The notes under the pieces were generated by a model that was given only the letters and a program-made list of their open reading frames with translations, made no database searches and was not told where the DNA came from. A program made the position numbers and the translations under genes. Shown here in pieces: positions 32,543 through 43,516 of a DNA stretch of 64,000 nucleotides. The stretch comes from Diploscapter coronatus (taxonomy: Eukaryota; Nematoda; Chromadorea; Rhabditida; Rhabditidae): NCBI GenBank assembly GCA_964036155.1, contig OZ038423.1:67285249-67349248 (forward strand), written 5' to 3'. Every line of letters starts with the position of its first letter. Position 1 is the first letter of the stretch.

Positions 32543-34883
32543 ATGCGATGTCTGGTGCTTGTTGGATTTTTTACGATCGTTTCACAAATATCATCCAAAA
32601 GCGTTCGTGACGGTCAGGTTAGAATCTTTTCATGGTCTAAGACAATGTTGAATGAGGCGCTTTAATTTTTAAACAAACTTAGAAGGAATACTCAATATGT
32701 TCTGATACGAATGGATACATGCTTTTCATTCAAAATGATTTTTACAAATTCGTGATTTTAGTACGCCTATTCTGACTCGTTGGCACGCAACTTCATGATG
32801 CCTGCTTGTGCGGCTGTTGAAGCCGAAGACCCCAAGAACTGTCTGCAGTACACTTTCAAAGCACTCGACGTAAGAAGAGCATCATTTATTGAGATCAATT
32901 TATGAATTTTGGCTGAAACGACACGTGACCGTGATTTGCGACGAACTGAACGGCATCGACACTTGCTCTGCATTGACTGCAGTCGATCACGAGCAGAAAG
33001 CTATTCTCATCACTTACAGAGGAACCAAAGGCAAGATTCAATTGGGCGTTGAGTCGCTGGAGACGTTGCTGAGGAACAAGGTATGAAATTTCAGTGTAAA
33101 GCGAAAATCATCTGTTAATTGATTGATTTACATTTGTGTTGGTCATCATTGATAACTTATTTGATACATTTTGAATCACGAGTCAATGCTATAAACTATA
33201 GACTGAATGGGTGGCTGGAGGCCATGTCAGCAGCTACTTCTACAAGGCCTTCTTCGATCTTTGGAATGCAGGTATAATTTACAATTTGCGTCGCAGTTGC
33301 AGGTTTCTTTATTGCAACCGAATGGGTCATTGCATCATTTCATCTTCAAGTTATTACTCTCGGGATTCAGGAATCAAGGACGACTTCATCGCCCTGGCCC
33401 ATACCTATCCGACATACGACCTATGGATCACTGGTCACTCCCTCGGTGGGGCCATGGCGAGTTTGGCGGCTTCGTATATCGGATTCAATAAACTCTTCCC
33501 AGTCAGCCAAATCAAGATGATCTCGCTCGGGCAACCAAGGACGGGAGATTCCGCCTATGCGAACGCTTTCGATCAACTGGTACGAAACTTGTCGTATTAG
33601 ATGGTTATTTTCTCTACATTTTAATATCGAAACACCAAATAGAAACTATCGTGTTTATTGCATTGGTCGAACAGAGATTGTTCGTTTGTCAAATTGCTCG
33701 GAGTTTACACGCATTTCTGCGGACATGCATGCGCACAGCTGTCGTCAATCACGAATAAAAATCGATTGATGATCGCCATACGCATGTCCGCAGATATTAG
33801 AATAAACATCGCGCAATTTAATAAACGAAGTATTTCTATTTGGCTAATACAATTTTAAAAATTCGTTTAGTTTAATATTTTTTTTTTTTCATTTCAAAAT
33901 TTTTTTTTATTTTCAGATACCGTACGCATACAGGGTAATCCACAAAAAAGATATAGTTTGCCATATACCGATGAAAGGACAAGAGGACTTCAGGTATCTT
34001 TTGAAAATATTTCTTTCAAAAAATAATTGATAATTCAGGCACCACAAGTCTGAGGTCAGCTTCTTTTCATCGATAAATAGTCAGTGATAACGCTTCGTGA
34101 ATAGTCTAAGCGGTTTTCATTATCAGCGGATAGGAAGAAGTGCTTGAATGAAAGCGCGAGTAGTCTGATTATGTCGGAAAATTTATTAATGAATGAATTG
34201 ATTTCTGTGGAATCAGGAAGCTGTGAATGAATGCTTATGGGTCTAAAATTCCTAGAGTTCAAATAAAATTTCAGATTTGGTACAATAACAATATGGTTGA
34301 TGCTACATACAAAGAGTGCGATGAACAGGTTTCTGAATTTTCTTCTTCCTCATCAAATTTTCCCGATTTGGCTTCTTCGTCATGTTTTTTATGATGGAAA
34401 AAGTCGAAGATATCTAATAATTGCCTAATTATGCGATTTTTATGTTGTTTTTCATGAAAAGAATCCAAACACGCAAACCTTCACCCAATTTTATAATTCT
34501 AGGAAAGCAACAGCTGCTCTGATGGGTCAATAGACATTTCCCAGGAAGATCACCACTATTATTTCAACGTTTATCTGACATTCTGGGGTCGATCAGATTG
34601 CGTGAATGGTGAGTTTCTGCACGTTTTTTACTCTCCATTATCTGCGAGAAGACCGTCGCCTACTGTTCAAAGCAGAGGCGATGGTGCGAGCCGCACGCAA
34701 TACGCGAATGAAAATAGCGTGAGGAAAGGAGAGTGAGGCGAGAACGCAGGCGGACGAGGAGAAAAGGCTTCGCACCGACGTTAGAGCCCAGAGAAAGGGG
34801 CAATGTTCATCTCATAGATAATGGAGAGTATTTATCTACTAGGAAAACTGGGTTTTGAAATTAAAATATCTCGGCAACGATGA
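32543..34883 (+). CDS. Secreted class-3 (fungal-type) lipase 2, paralogue of lipase 1
   Basis: Exons 32543-32617, 32762-32869, 32913-33080, 33202-33271, 33371-33579, 33917-33993, 34039-34054, 34275-34328, 34503-34608, 34843-34883; 307 residues. Signal peptide MRCLVLVGFFTIVSQ. It shares long runs with lipase 1 (YAYSDSLARNF, ITYRGT, SYIGFNKLFPVSQIKMISL, RTGDSAYANAFDQL). Triad: Ser in GHSLGGAMAS, Asp in KKDIVCHIP, His in EDHHYYFN. Compared with lipase 1 the third intron is absent and exons 5-6 are fused, so it has fewer introns. Intron 2 would end in GG (attttgg before CTGAAACG), not AG, in every frame-preserving reading. The last intron contains a 202-bp MITE; the terminal exon (KLGFEIKISRQR) is inferred from phase only. 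Either functional with an unusual acceptor, or a young pseudogene. Confidence 0.75.
34629..34830. mobile_element. MITE, 202 bp, in the last intron of lipase 2
   Basis: Begins TACTCTCCATTATCT and ends AGATAATGGAGAGTA: perfect 13-base inverted repeats CTCTCCATTATCT with a TA on each side that could be the target duplication of a Tc1/mariner transposase. The interior is notably GC-rich for this region (CGAGCCGCACGCAATACGCG), which would make a conspicuous island inside an intron. Confidence 0.85.
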
Positions 34884-35475
34884 ATACTTTTCGAAATTTC
34901 CACGATGCTAAATTTGTATAAAGTTACTTTAGGCACAACATGGTCACCATATGGCGCATTTGACTATGATCATTGATCGTGATGAAATATACTAGTTCAT
35001 GATAAGATAATAAACAATCAATTCGTTTGAGGTTGACAACAAATCAACGCATATTTATAGGAAAAAATCTATTCACTAACGAAAATTATCGCATTATATT
35101 TTTGAATCGGGAAGGGTTAAAGCAGATCAATTATTTTGCACACTATTAGAAATATCCGACCTTTTCCGATTCGAATCGATATGCGTCTACACTTAACAAC
35201 AAATACTGTCGAAATATGACTATTGTGTGTCTTCCGTAAAAGTACGCATTGCGATTGAACCTTTTGCCTTGTGTTTCTTTGCGCCCTCCATTCATTAGCT
35301 AACTATCTCAAAAGTCTCTCCCACTCAGTCCATATTTACGCATTTAAAAAAGAAAAGATGTGGAAGAGTGGATAAGAGAATTTTTGCATTTATTGGCGAA
35401 TTCAAATTAAAACAAAGTTCAATCGCAATGCGCACTTTCACGAATTACGCACAATAGTTAGCTTTTGACAGTAGA

Positions 35476-37702
35476 TTATATTTTTTTATGAAAAGCCTTC
35501 CGAATAAGTTTTCTTCTTCTACCTGGAATATGAATCGATTTTTGTTATATCATCATATCATAACAAATATTTTTGTAAATCTTACATCGTTCTTTCATGT
35601 CAATCGATATGCATTTTGTGTATTTGCATTTTCCACAACCAATAATTCCTCCTGAAATGAGTTTTTTACATGATTTTCTGTCCCGGATACAAGAATAACT
35701 GAAAGTTCTCCAGTGTGATGAGATTTCGTGATCTCCAATCACTTTACTTAAAAATGGACTATTAGAGGAAGAAATGAGGAAACAATAGGCGGGATCTCAA
35801 GTATTTGTGGGTGGAGATCGCAGGAGCCAGGGCTGTTCGTAATTGGGAATCGGAATGCAGGCGTCTTTCTTTTTCTACAAGCTCACTCCTTTTTTCTCAC
35901 TTTTTCTGCTCGCCTCGCCCGGGATTCCGAACAGACCTGTGATCCTCATTTGCAAATTTTAAGAAGTGTAGATCACATTATGTGTGCTCTCAGTCTCTCA
36001 TATATCTAAAAACCGGCAGTAAACTTACGTATGACGGGGCATTGATAGGTTCCCGATTGACAGACAAGCAATTCAGGCTCTTTGCGGGCAGTTGTGAAGA
36101 AGGAGGCGCAATAACGACAAACCTGGAACTATTACTTTAGAAAATTGATATCTTACATAAGCTCTTTGTACGCAATTAATTCAATTGGTATTATATAATG
36201 TTTTTGTTAAAATTAACCTTTTTCGTATACCGCATAAACCCTTCATACTTCTCTCCACAAACTTCACATCGTCTTCGAGCATCGTTTATGAGGTCGAGAT
36301 GTCGTATGTCGGGATTGATGATGGAGTTCAGATAGCTGTTGTACGTCGCTATTTTCAGTTGATTGACCCATTCGAGGTCCTTTTCTGAAAAGAAACACAT
36401 AAGCTTGATGAAATTCTGCAATTTTTTCAAAGAGCTGTTAGTTTGATGGACTAAATGATTTTGAGTTTCGTCTTCGGCAAAGTGTAAATATGGCCACGAA
36501 AATCTTGTAGAGATTTCGTTCTAACTACTAATTGAAAATTTTCCATTTTATCAATGCTCTTTTTTCTAGATCAAATCAAGCTAGCTATTCCGTTTTTTCA
36601 TAAGAATCGATGATCATATCTAAAGAATCTGGAAAAGTCGAACACTCGTCATTCACTTTAGAAAATCCACGTATCTTAATTTGTCTACTGTCTCTCTTTT
36701 TAATGATATTTGATTATCAGGATGTGGCTTACCCGAATCATCTTTCGAACCCTTCAATAATCTGGAACTATCAGAAGAAAAAGAATGAGAAGAAGCTGCA
36801 GAGACATTAGGAATGGACACAGTTTGGCTCCCACTCTGCCCTTGGCTTCGATAGCATTCAACCAGGTTTGTCTGCAGAGGCTGCTGCATTGTCGGGTTTG
36901 GGATTACGTGGGCTGGCAACTAAAAACAAATTCAGAAAGGAGATCTTGTCGAAAACGAATAGATTGATGTAAAAAAGAATGATGGATAAATTCGATTATT
37001 AAAAATGCGCATTGGATAGTTTGTTAAATTCTACCAAGCTAATTGTAAATAACGTACTCATTTCCGAGCGTAAAATTTTCTGAGTCTCATTCATTTTATA
37101 TCAATTCCTCGAGCCTTGAAAATGATTTGGAAACTCACAAAAAATGTAAGAAGTGTGTGAATGATGAATCGTGATCAAAATCGGTAAGCAACCTCAATCG
37201 AACACACTGATCACGATAATCAATTCAGAAAACGCTAAAGATCTCGAATAGCTCTGCAGTTTAGCTCCCAATTTCAACCATTCACCTCACAATGCATCAA
37301 CAAAAATTAAAAATTAGCTTACATTGTGAAATTGAGCGTTGACAATGCCATTATTCTCTGCAGCAGCAAAGGAAAATTCGCAGCCAAATTGAGATTTTAG
37401 CTGAGACATTTAGCGTTTTTAATTGGCTAACGTGTTCAGCGCATTCGATTTAGGTAATCTACCAATTTGAGCAAGATCTGTGATTTACACACTGTTTACG
37501 GTTCTTGTCAGAGCATAATGCTCTACTAATCAGCCCTCACCTTGGAAGAATGTTGTGTTGTTGGAACCCCATTTTGGAACGGTTCACGGGCTTCTTCTGG
37601 TGGCAGGGCAGTCGGTAGAACGATCGACAGAATTCCGTTTTTGTCGAAATAGATGCTTGTCCGAGGCCCATTCTCGATCATTATCACGCCATAACGGATC
37701 AT
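35476..37702 (-). CDS. Nuclear-receptor-type zinc-finger protein without ligand-binding domain (ODR-7-like architecture)
   Basis: Six exons, 37702-37541, 36919-36733, 36384-36218, 36122-36029, 35651-35586 and 35522-35476, join in frame to 240 residues. The N-terminal ~155 residues (MIRYGVIMIENG, a Ser-rich stretch, then DLEWVNQLKIATYN) match nothing I know. Residues ~156-226 form a nuclear-receptor DNA-binding domain: first finger RCEVCGEKYEGF...VCRYCASFF (C-x2-C-x14-C-x2-C), second finger VCQSGTYQC...GCGKCKYTKC, then CISIDM. A basic tail (RRRKLIRKAFHKK) follows and translation stops; no ligand-binding domain. C. elegans ODR-7, an olfactory-neuron regulator, also has a C-terminal receptor-type finger domain and no ligand domain. 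One residue too many between the first two cysteine pairs is unusual. A 5' UTR exon probably lies at about 38490-38540. It converges with lipase 2. Confidence 0.75.
35828..35939. mobile_element. hAT-type MITE relative in receptor-like gene intron 4
   Basis: The left end is CAGGGCTGTTCG and the reverse complement of the right end is CAGGTCTGTTCGGAATCCC. Terminal sequence like that of the element at 25134. An 8-bp target duplication is not evident, so this copy is older or rearranged. Pyrimidine-rich interior. Confidence 0.65.
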
Positions 37703-39765
37703 TGTTCTGAAAATGAGAAATCATGATTGCGAATTACCAAATTTGACACTTCTTTGATTCAGAAGTTTTATCAGTTTGAGTTTTCATGAGAAGGGTTGTA
37801 CTTTTGGGTCAGGTAATTTGAAGAATTCTTATTTCAGATTTTTGGAAGATTCGCTAGAGTCGCAGAACATCGGTTTAAAAAATCTGAGAGCTTCGTAACT
37901 TTCAAATGAGTTCCCAACCTGCTACATACAGGAACAAGAGTATTCTTGCCAAAATAGCAACAAAGATAGATCGCTTGATGAGAAAAATGAGAACTAGACG
38001 AGTTTTCGTGAAATGTCAAAGATGAAATTGATAAAGACATTCTAGTTTCTCCCTCTTCTTCATAGAACTGTCTGGGGGCAAATCATATCCATGCGGAAGA
38101 TAGCCACTTGAAGAGAAAGTGATAGTGTAGGCTAACTCATAGCTAATGTGACGTGGAAAACGGTATTAAATTAAAATGGAATGCAAAATTTCCATTTCTT
38201 CTCCAAAGCAACATAATGATAACGTAAGTAGCATTAGTTTTAAAAGGTCGACACATTTTCTACTGTCGAATAACAAATACGATATTTACTGCGCAATCAG
38301 GGAGTCACAATGATATAATGATTAGACAACCAGGAAATATCAATCACTTTCATCAGTATATGAAAAAAAAATCGTCGAATTTCTTTGAGAAGGAATATCA
38401 CACTGCATTTCCGCATTACAGTTTAGAAATTTCTAATTCGAATTGACCATATCAAATTGGAGGTTACTTACATTTTTGAGGTAGAGAATTTGGGACCAAT
38501 TACGCCCTCGAAATCAGCCAATCAACAGATCGTACCAATTGCAATCTATCAAGCGTCGGTTTCGACAATATCCTAAAATAAGACATTATAGAAGTCGAGT
38601 CATCAAGCTATACAAAATATTGAGGACGAATTTCTCTCTTATCAACATTTTCTCATGACATGAGATCATAAAACTGTTTCAAATGTATAGATGGACAATT
38701 CACCGATGGATTTCCACGTAATGATTTGTAGAAATTTGTTCTTTCTAGAAGAATACCCACCTAATCAAACGTTTGTAGATGGGTGAACAAATCGATAAGA
38801 TTAATAATGAACCCTAAGGATGATTGAATAGCGAAAGGACACAAGTTCGAGAAAAGAAGAAAAGAGATGATGAAGCTTATTTTTAGATGCTTCCTTTCTA
38901 AGTTCTAAAATTATAGCCTTAAGCCAAGAAAGAACCTAAAAATAAGGAAATTTGTCTTTTTGGCTTTAACTTCTCTCAAAACATGACGTACTTCCAATGA
39001 GCAAGATAACTCACTTGAAGAAACATCTATAGATGGATGGATCAATAGAAAGGGGATGAAGAATGAGGCCAGAAAGGTGATTGGGCAGTGACAGGGCAAA
39101 AGCCTAGAGATGAGACAAAGATGATGAAGCTGATAGTCTTTATCCTTTCAAGACGTTGCCTCTCCTCTGCGCACTTATATCAAACCGCCATTTTTCTATG
39201 TCGCATTATCTCTCTCTACAGGAGAATCTTGCGCATCGACAACCTCATCTTTATCACCAAAGATGAAATTTGAAAAGGAAAAAGAAGCATCAACAACCAT
39301 CTTTTGGGAAAAAAATTGAGGAGAAAATAAGCCTCACTATTTTATTCATTTTCTAATTTATGTCTTGGCTTCAAATTAACATTTTTTACTTATCAACTCT
39401 TAGAAAAATTATCCAGTTGTCAATCATATATTTATTTATTCGGTCGAAATAAAATTATCTGTCAAAATGTGAGCAAATAGAAAAGTTAAAACCACAAACT
39501 TATTCCTTATCCGTGATTACGAATAATTCTGTAGCATTCCGGATCATATTCGCGCCTTTGCTTCTCTTCGTTAACGAAAACGAGAGTGAGAAAAACCCAG
39601 TGCAAACAAACTCCACCCACAATCTCGTCGCCCTATTGCATTCTATGCAGTCTCAAAGAAAAGGCGCCAAAACCTTACTCTACCGCATTTGAAATTCGTC
39701 GTACATTCTCTTCGTTTCTGCTTTTTGAAATTTCTGAATTTGTATTTTTTTTTTTCAGAAAAGAT
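37703..39765. other. Upstream regions of two divergent genes
   Basis: Between the receptor-like gene (minus) and MCMBP (plus). On the minus strand a probable 5' leader exon ends at a GTAAGT donor near 38470 and joins, across an AAC-acceptor just before the 37702 ATG, in a frame open back to a TGA (reads LADFEGVIGPKFSTSK). No other coding segment was supported. Short frames at 38911-39099 and 39088-39273 look like chance. Confidence 0.45.
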
Positions 39766-42700
39766 ATGTCCAGACCGGTTCCCCAACCCGCTGATGAGCT
39801 TCATGCCAAATTGGATCAGTTGTTCTCAGGTAAAATTAAAAAGAAATAGTGAAAACTAAAGAAAAACATTTCGAATTTAAAACTCATCTTTCTTATTAGA
39901 AATTTGAGAAAAATGAATAGTTATATTTTTCAGAAAACCACTCCAAATACGAAGACAGCCCAGCGAAACTGGTCGAGGACGTTTTGACGACGATCGAAAG
40001 AGATCATAAGGTGATTATTTTATTTTATAGATTTTTTTCCTATTTCTAATTTTGAAAAAAAGCAGATTTCACAGAACACCTTTTCGAAAAATAGGCTTTT
40101 CTTGAATTTGATGGTTATTTTGAGAAAAGTTGTCTAATTCTGATTTTTGAGGCGGCGTTTGCACCGTTGCACCTCGTACCGGCCAGCCACGGCACGCTGG
40201 TTCGTGCTCGCTGCATGGTCCAGCACAGGTGTGAACAGGGTATGCTCATTTTCAAATTCAACTGAGATGATCTATTTTGAAACCTACAAAACTTCGATTT
40301 TTCAATTATTTTTTATTGTTCTCGAGGACGAAAATTATTCAGTAAAAGTATTTCTTTTCAATTTTCCTCCAAGTTCCCATTTTCAGAGTACTACTCTTAT
40401 TCGTACGATGCGAAATTCGGCGATTCGGTTCGCAAAACGACGAGTTTGCTCAGGGACTACATTGAGGATGCGGTCGGTTTTTTATTTCAAAAATAGTTAT
40501 AAAATTTTTAAAATAGTATTTTTCAGGAAATTGTGAATGAGCGAGATGTGGTGCTGAAAACGCGCTATTGCTACGTGCTAGTGCCCGTTCCTGGGGCCAC
40601 CCAATGGTTCAATGACGAGTTTCTGGGTTGATCACTTTTATTCATGTTTTTTACTCTTAATTTGTTTATCTTTGGGTTTTTAATTTGTTAAAATTATTTT
40701 TTTTCAGAGTCTTCCTCTGAGCCGGAATCCAAGCGCATATGCGTCGATGGAACTGAAGATTCGAAAAAAGCAGAACTCATTCAGAAATTCATCGCTAAGG
40801 TTATTTTATTTTTATATTTTAGAAGAAATCATCCAATTATTTGGAAGAACGTATTTTTAGAGGACTAAACTTTGTTCTATTTTTATTTGTAAAAAAAGCA
40901 GTCTTTATTCTCGATATTTTTAGTTCGCTGACGATGATTGTGAGGATCTGAAGCCGAACACGGTTGTCGATGTCTACGGTATTCTGTCCAAACACAACTT
41001 TGAAGCCGATCCGGATAATCAATTGTAAGATTTGTTTATTTTTATTATTTAGTTTAATTAATTAATTTTTTTGCCAAAAAATAGCTTTCAGTTCGAACTC
41101 GAACCTGCCGTCTCTGATGAATTTGCACGTGATGCGCTATGACTTCATCACTGATCAGGTGCCCGAGAGGAAGTTCATCAAACCTATCGGTGATTTCTTC
41201 AAAATTTAAAAGTTACTTTCCTCTACTGAAAATATTATTTTCTCTATCTTGAAAGTTTTGTAAGTTTTCGTATCGCTTCTTTAAGTTTTATATTTTTCAC
41301 TTGAGATATATATATTTTTTAATTTTCAGACGACATCCGAACCGTGAAGGCAGTTCTGCTGCAGAAATTGTCTGCGTTCTTGGGCGACACTTCTCGCGAC
41401 TTCTGCTTCGCCAACTACTTCCTTCTTCATCTCATTTCTTCCACGTTAGTTTTATTTATTTATCCTAAATTAAAAGTAATCTTCAAGGTTATTTCAATCT
41501 CGGGAGAAGGTATTTAAATTTATCTTCAACTCTCCATCAACATTTTAAATTTCATAGAAGCTTCATCCTTTTATTTTTGTCGAATATTTGAAAATTCATT
41601 AAATATTTTAATTTTTGAAAAAAACCTATTTTTAAAAAATAATAATGTTTAATTCTCAGCTATTCCCGCTCTGGCGCTGATCTGCCAATCTGCTCGATGC
41701 CTCTGAATGTGACTGGAGTGAGGGACGAAACGGACTCGAAGAGATTCATCGAGGGACTCAATTTACTGCTTTCTAAGGTTTGAATTTTGAATTTAATTTC
41801 TTTTCTTTTATCATCCAAAAATCGAGATTCATTAATTCAACTTTTTGAGATTCTCAAATTAATGTTTTCATCTCATTTTTTCCAATATTTCTTTTATCTT
41901 CAAAAGAACGATATTTCCATTTTTTCTGAAAATTAATAGGATGTTTATGTTTTATTGGAATTTTTACCTTCAAACATTTTGAATTTTTCAGAAATCTCAA
42001 ATGACATTTTTTCCATTTTTAGGTGAAACTGCTGCCCTTGAGCGCGGACTACCTGAGCAACGCACGTCTGAATCCTCATCAGAATCACTCGACTGGAGAA
42101 TTGGAGCAGGGCGAATTGCAGCTGGCCAACGGCACAGAGGTCGTCGCTGATGAAACCAACATTCAGAACAGGTGCCAGGTTTCCGGAAACGGTCTGATTT
42201 TTCAATAATATATTTCTTAATGAACTATTTTTTATCTTTCCAGAAAATTTTCCTATATATTTTCGCTGAAACCATTTAGCAATGTTCATTTTATGTGCGA
42301 GATTTTTCTGGAAATAAACAATATTGTCAAAAGTGAAAATTCACGAAATTGACGGCGAATTTTCAGTGGAGCAGAATCTGAAAGCTCTGAATCAGCTGTT
42401 GACGGAGCAGAAATTGGCCTACGATTTCGGCGTCTACCAGATCAGCTTCGACGTCGACTTGCCCTTCCTCATTCTGTCTCCGGGCATTTCCAATCTTTTC
42501 AGGGTAACTTGAGAATTATGTTTCCTTATTTAAATGATATTTATATTATGATTTTTTGTATGTTTTTATTCTAAATTTCTTTGAAGAAAACTTTGAAAAT
42601 GACAAAAAATATTTGGCAGCGCCTAAAGTGGTACCATCTCCCTCGTTAAAAAGAGTAGGACTACTTGAGGCGCTTTCCGAAATGTTTATTTTGAAGAAAA

Positions 42701-43516
42701 AATAAAATTTATGAAATTTTTCAGACTCCCTTCCCGATCCACTATTTTCGCGAAAATGCTTCATCTCAGGCAGTTTCCGACTTGTTCGGCGGTTCGGATG
42801 CACTCGCCATGTTCCACATCTACATTCAGCAGGTCAAGAGCAAAGTCAGACTCGTCAACATTTCAGCGCTGACTTCCAAGGTGATTTTTGAGAATTTTGG
42901 ATCTTTTTATTCTTTTGCATAGTTTTAAAAATCACAATTAAAAGACTATTTTGAGTGATTTGTTTAGTTCCAAAATTTTAGGCGATCCAGAACAACTTCG
43001 TCGAGATTTGTCAGCGTCTGCCCGCCATCGAAGACAAGGCTCTGCTCATGCAGAAGTTGCTGATCGTTAGCAGGTTTGGAACATTTTCTCATTTATTGCC
43101 AAGTTGTCTCAATTGGCTAGACACTTGCTATCGTTTTTGACAAAAAATTTAATTTTTAGTCATTTTTCTTGCATCTTTTTCGTACAAATTTCAATTTTCA
43201 CTAATTTTTGGGTAATAGTTCTGGTCTCCTTTACTCATTCGAAAGTTCCTAATTTCTAGGTTGCTGGCTGTGTCCGAAGGCCGCGATGAGGTGCTGCTCG
43301 AAGACTGGACGAAAGCGTTCGATTTGGAGACTTCGAGAACCGAGATCATCAAGGAGTTGCACAAGCAGGTAATCATTTTTTCTTCTGAAAATTAGAACAA
43401 ACTAATATTTGCTTGAATGATAAAATTTTAGATCGATTTATTTTTATTGCAAATTTCAGGTGCCCCTCACCGCCTACGCAAATTCCGCCAACAAGGAAAA
43501 TTTGACTGCCAAGTGA
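39766..43516 (+). CDS. MCMBP: Mini-chromosome maintenance complex-binding protein
   Basis: Sixteen exons: 39766-39829, 39934-40010, 40152-40239, 40387-40472, 40527-40626, 40708-40799, 40924-41024, 41092-41189, 41330-41444, 41660-41777, 42023-42191, 42367-42503, 42725-42880, 42982-43073, 43260-43368, 43460-43516; 552 residues, all phases consistent. Family features are in order: N-terminal PASHGTLVRARCMVQ, FKTRYCY-like VLKTRYCYVLVPVPG, VVDVYGILS, SLMNLHVMRYDF, the Walker-like-free AAA-related core FCFANYFLLHLISSTYSR, LPLSADYLSNARLNP, QLANGTEVVADET, YDFGVYQISFDVDLPFLILS. MCMBP binds MCM3-7 in place of MCM2 and helps load, store and remove MCM hexamers in the nucleus. Human MCMBP is 642 residues, so this one lacks some linker sequence. 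The start follows tttttcag by eleven bases, as expected for trans-splicing. Confidence 0.9.
42619..42674. repeat. Small inverted-repeat element in MCMBP intron 12
   Basis: AGCGCCTAAAGTGGTACC and the reverse complement of its partner (AGCGCCTCAAGTAGTCC) pair over about 17 bases around a short AT-rich loop. Confidence 0.7.

Noticed and set aside
35545..35742. Longer version of receptor-like exon 5 including RDRKSCKKLISG
   Set aside because: Phase does not fit the preceding exon; the acceptor at 35652 gives an in-frame join and a proper second finger.
41082..41092. Earlier acceptor (aaatag) for MCMBP exon 8
   Set aside because: Leads to a stop codon after a few residues, whereas ctttcag four to seven bases on restores the family motif LHVMRYDF.
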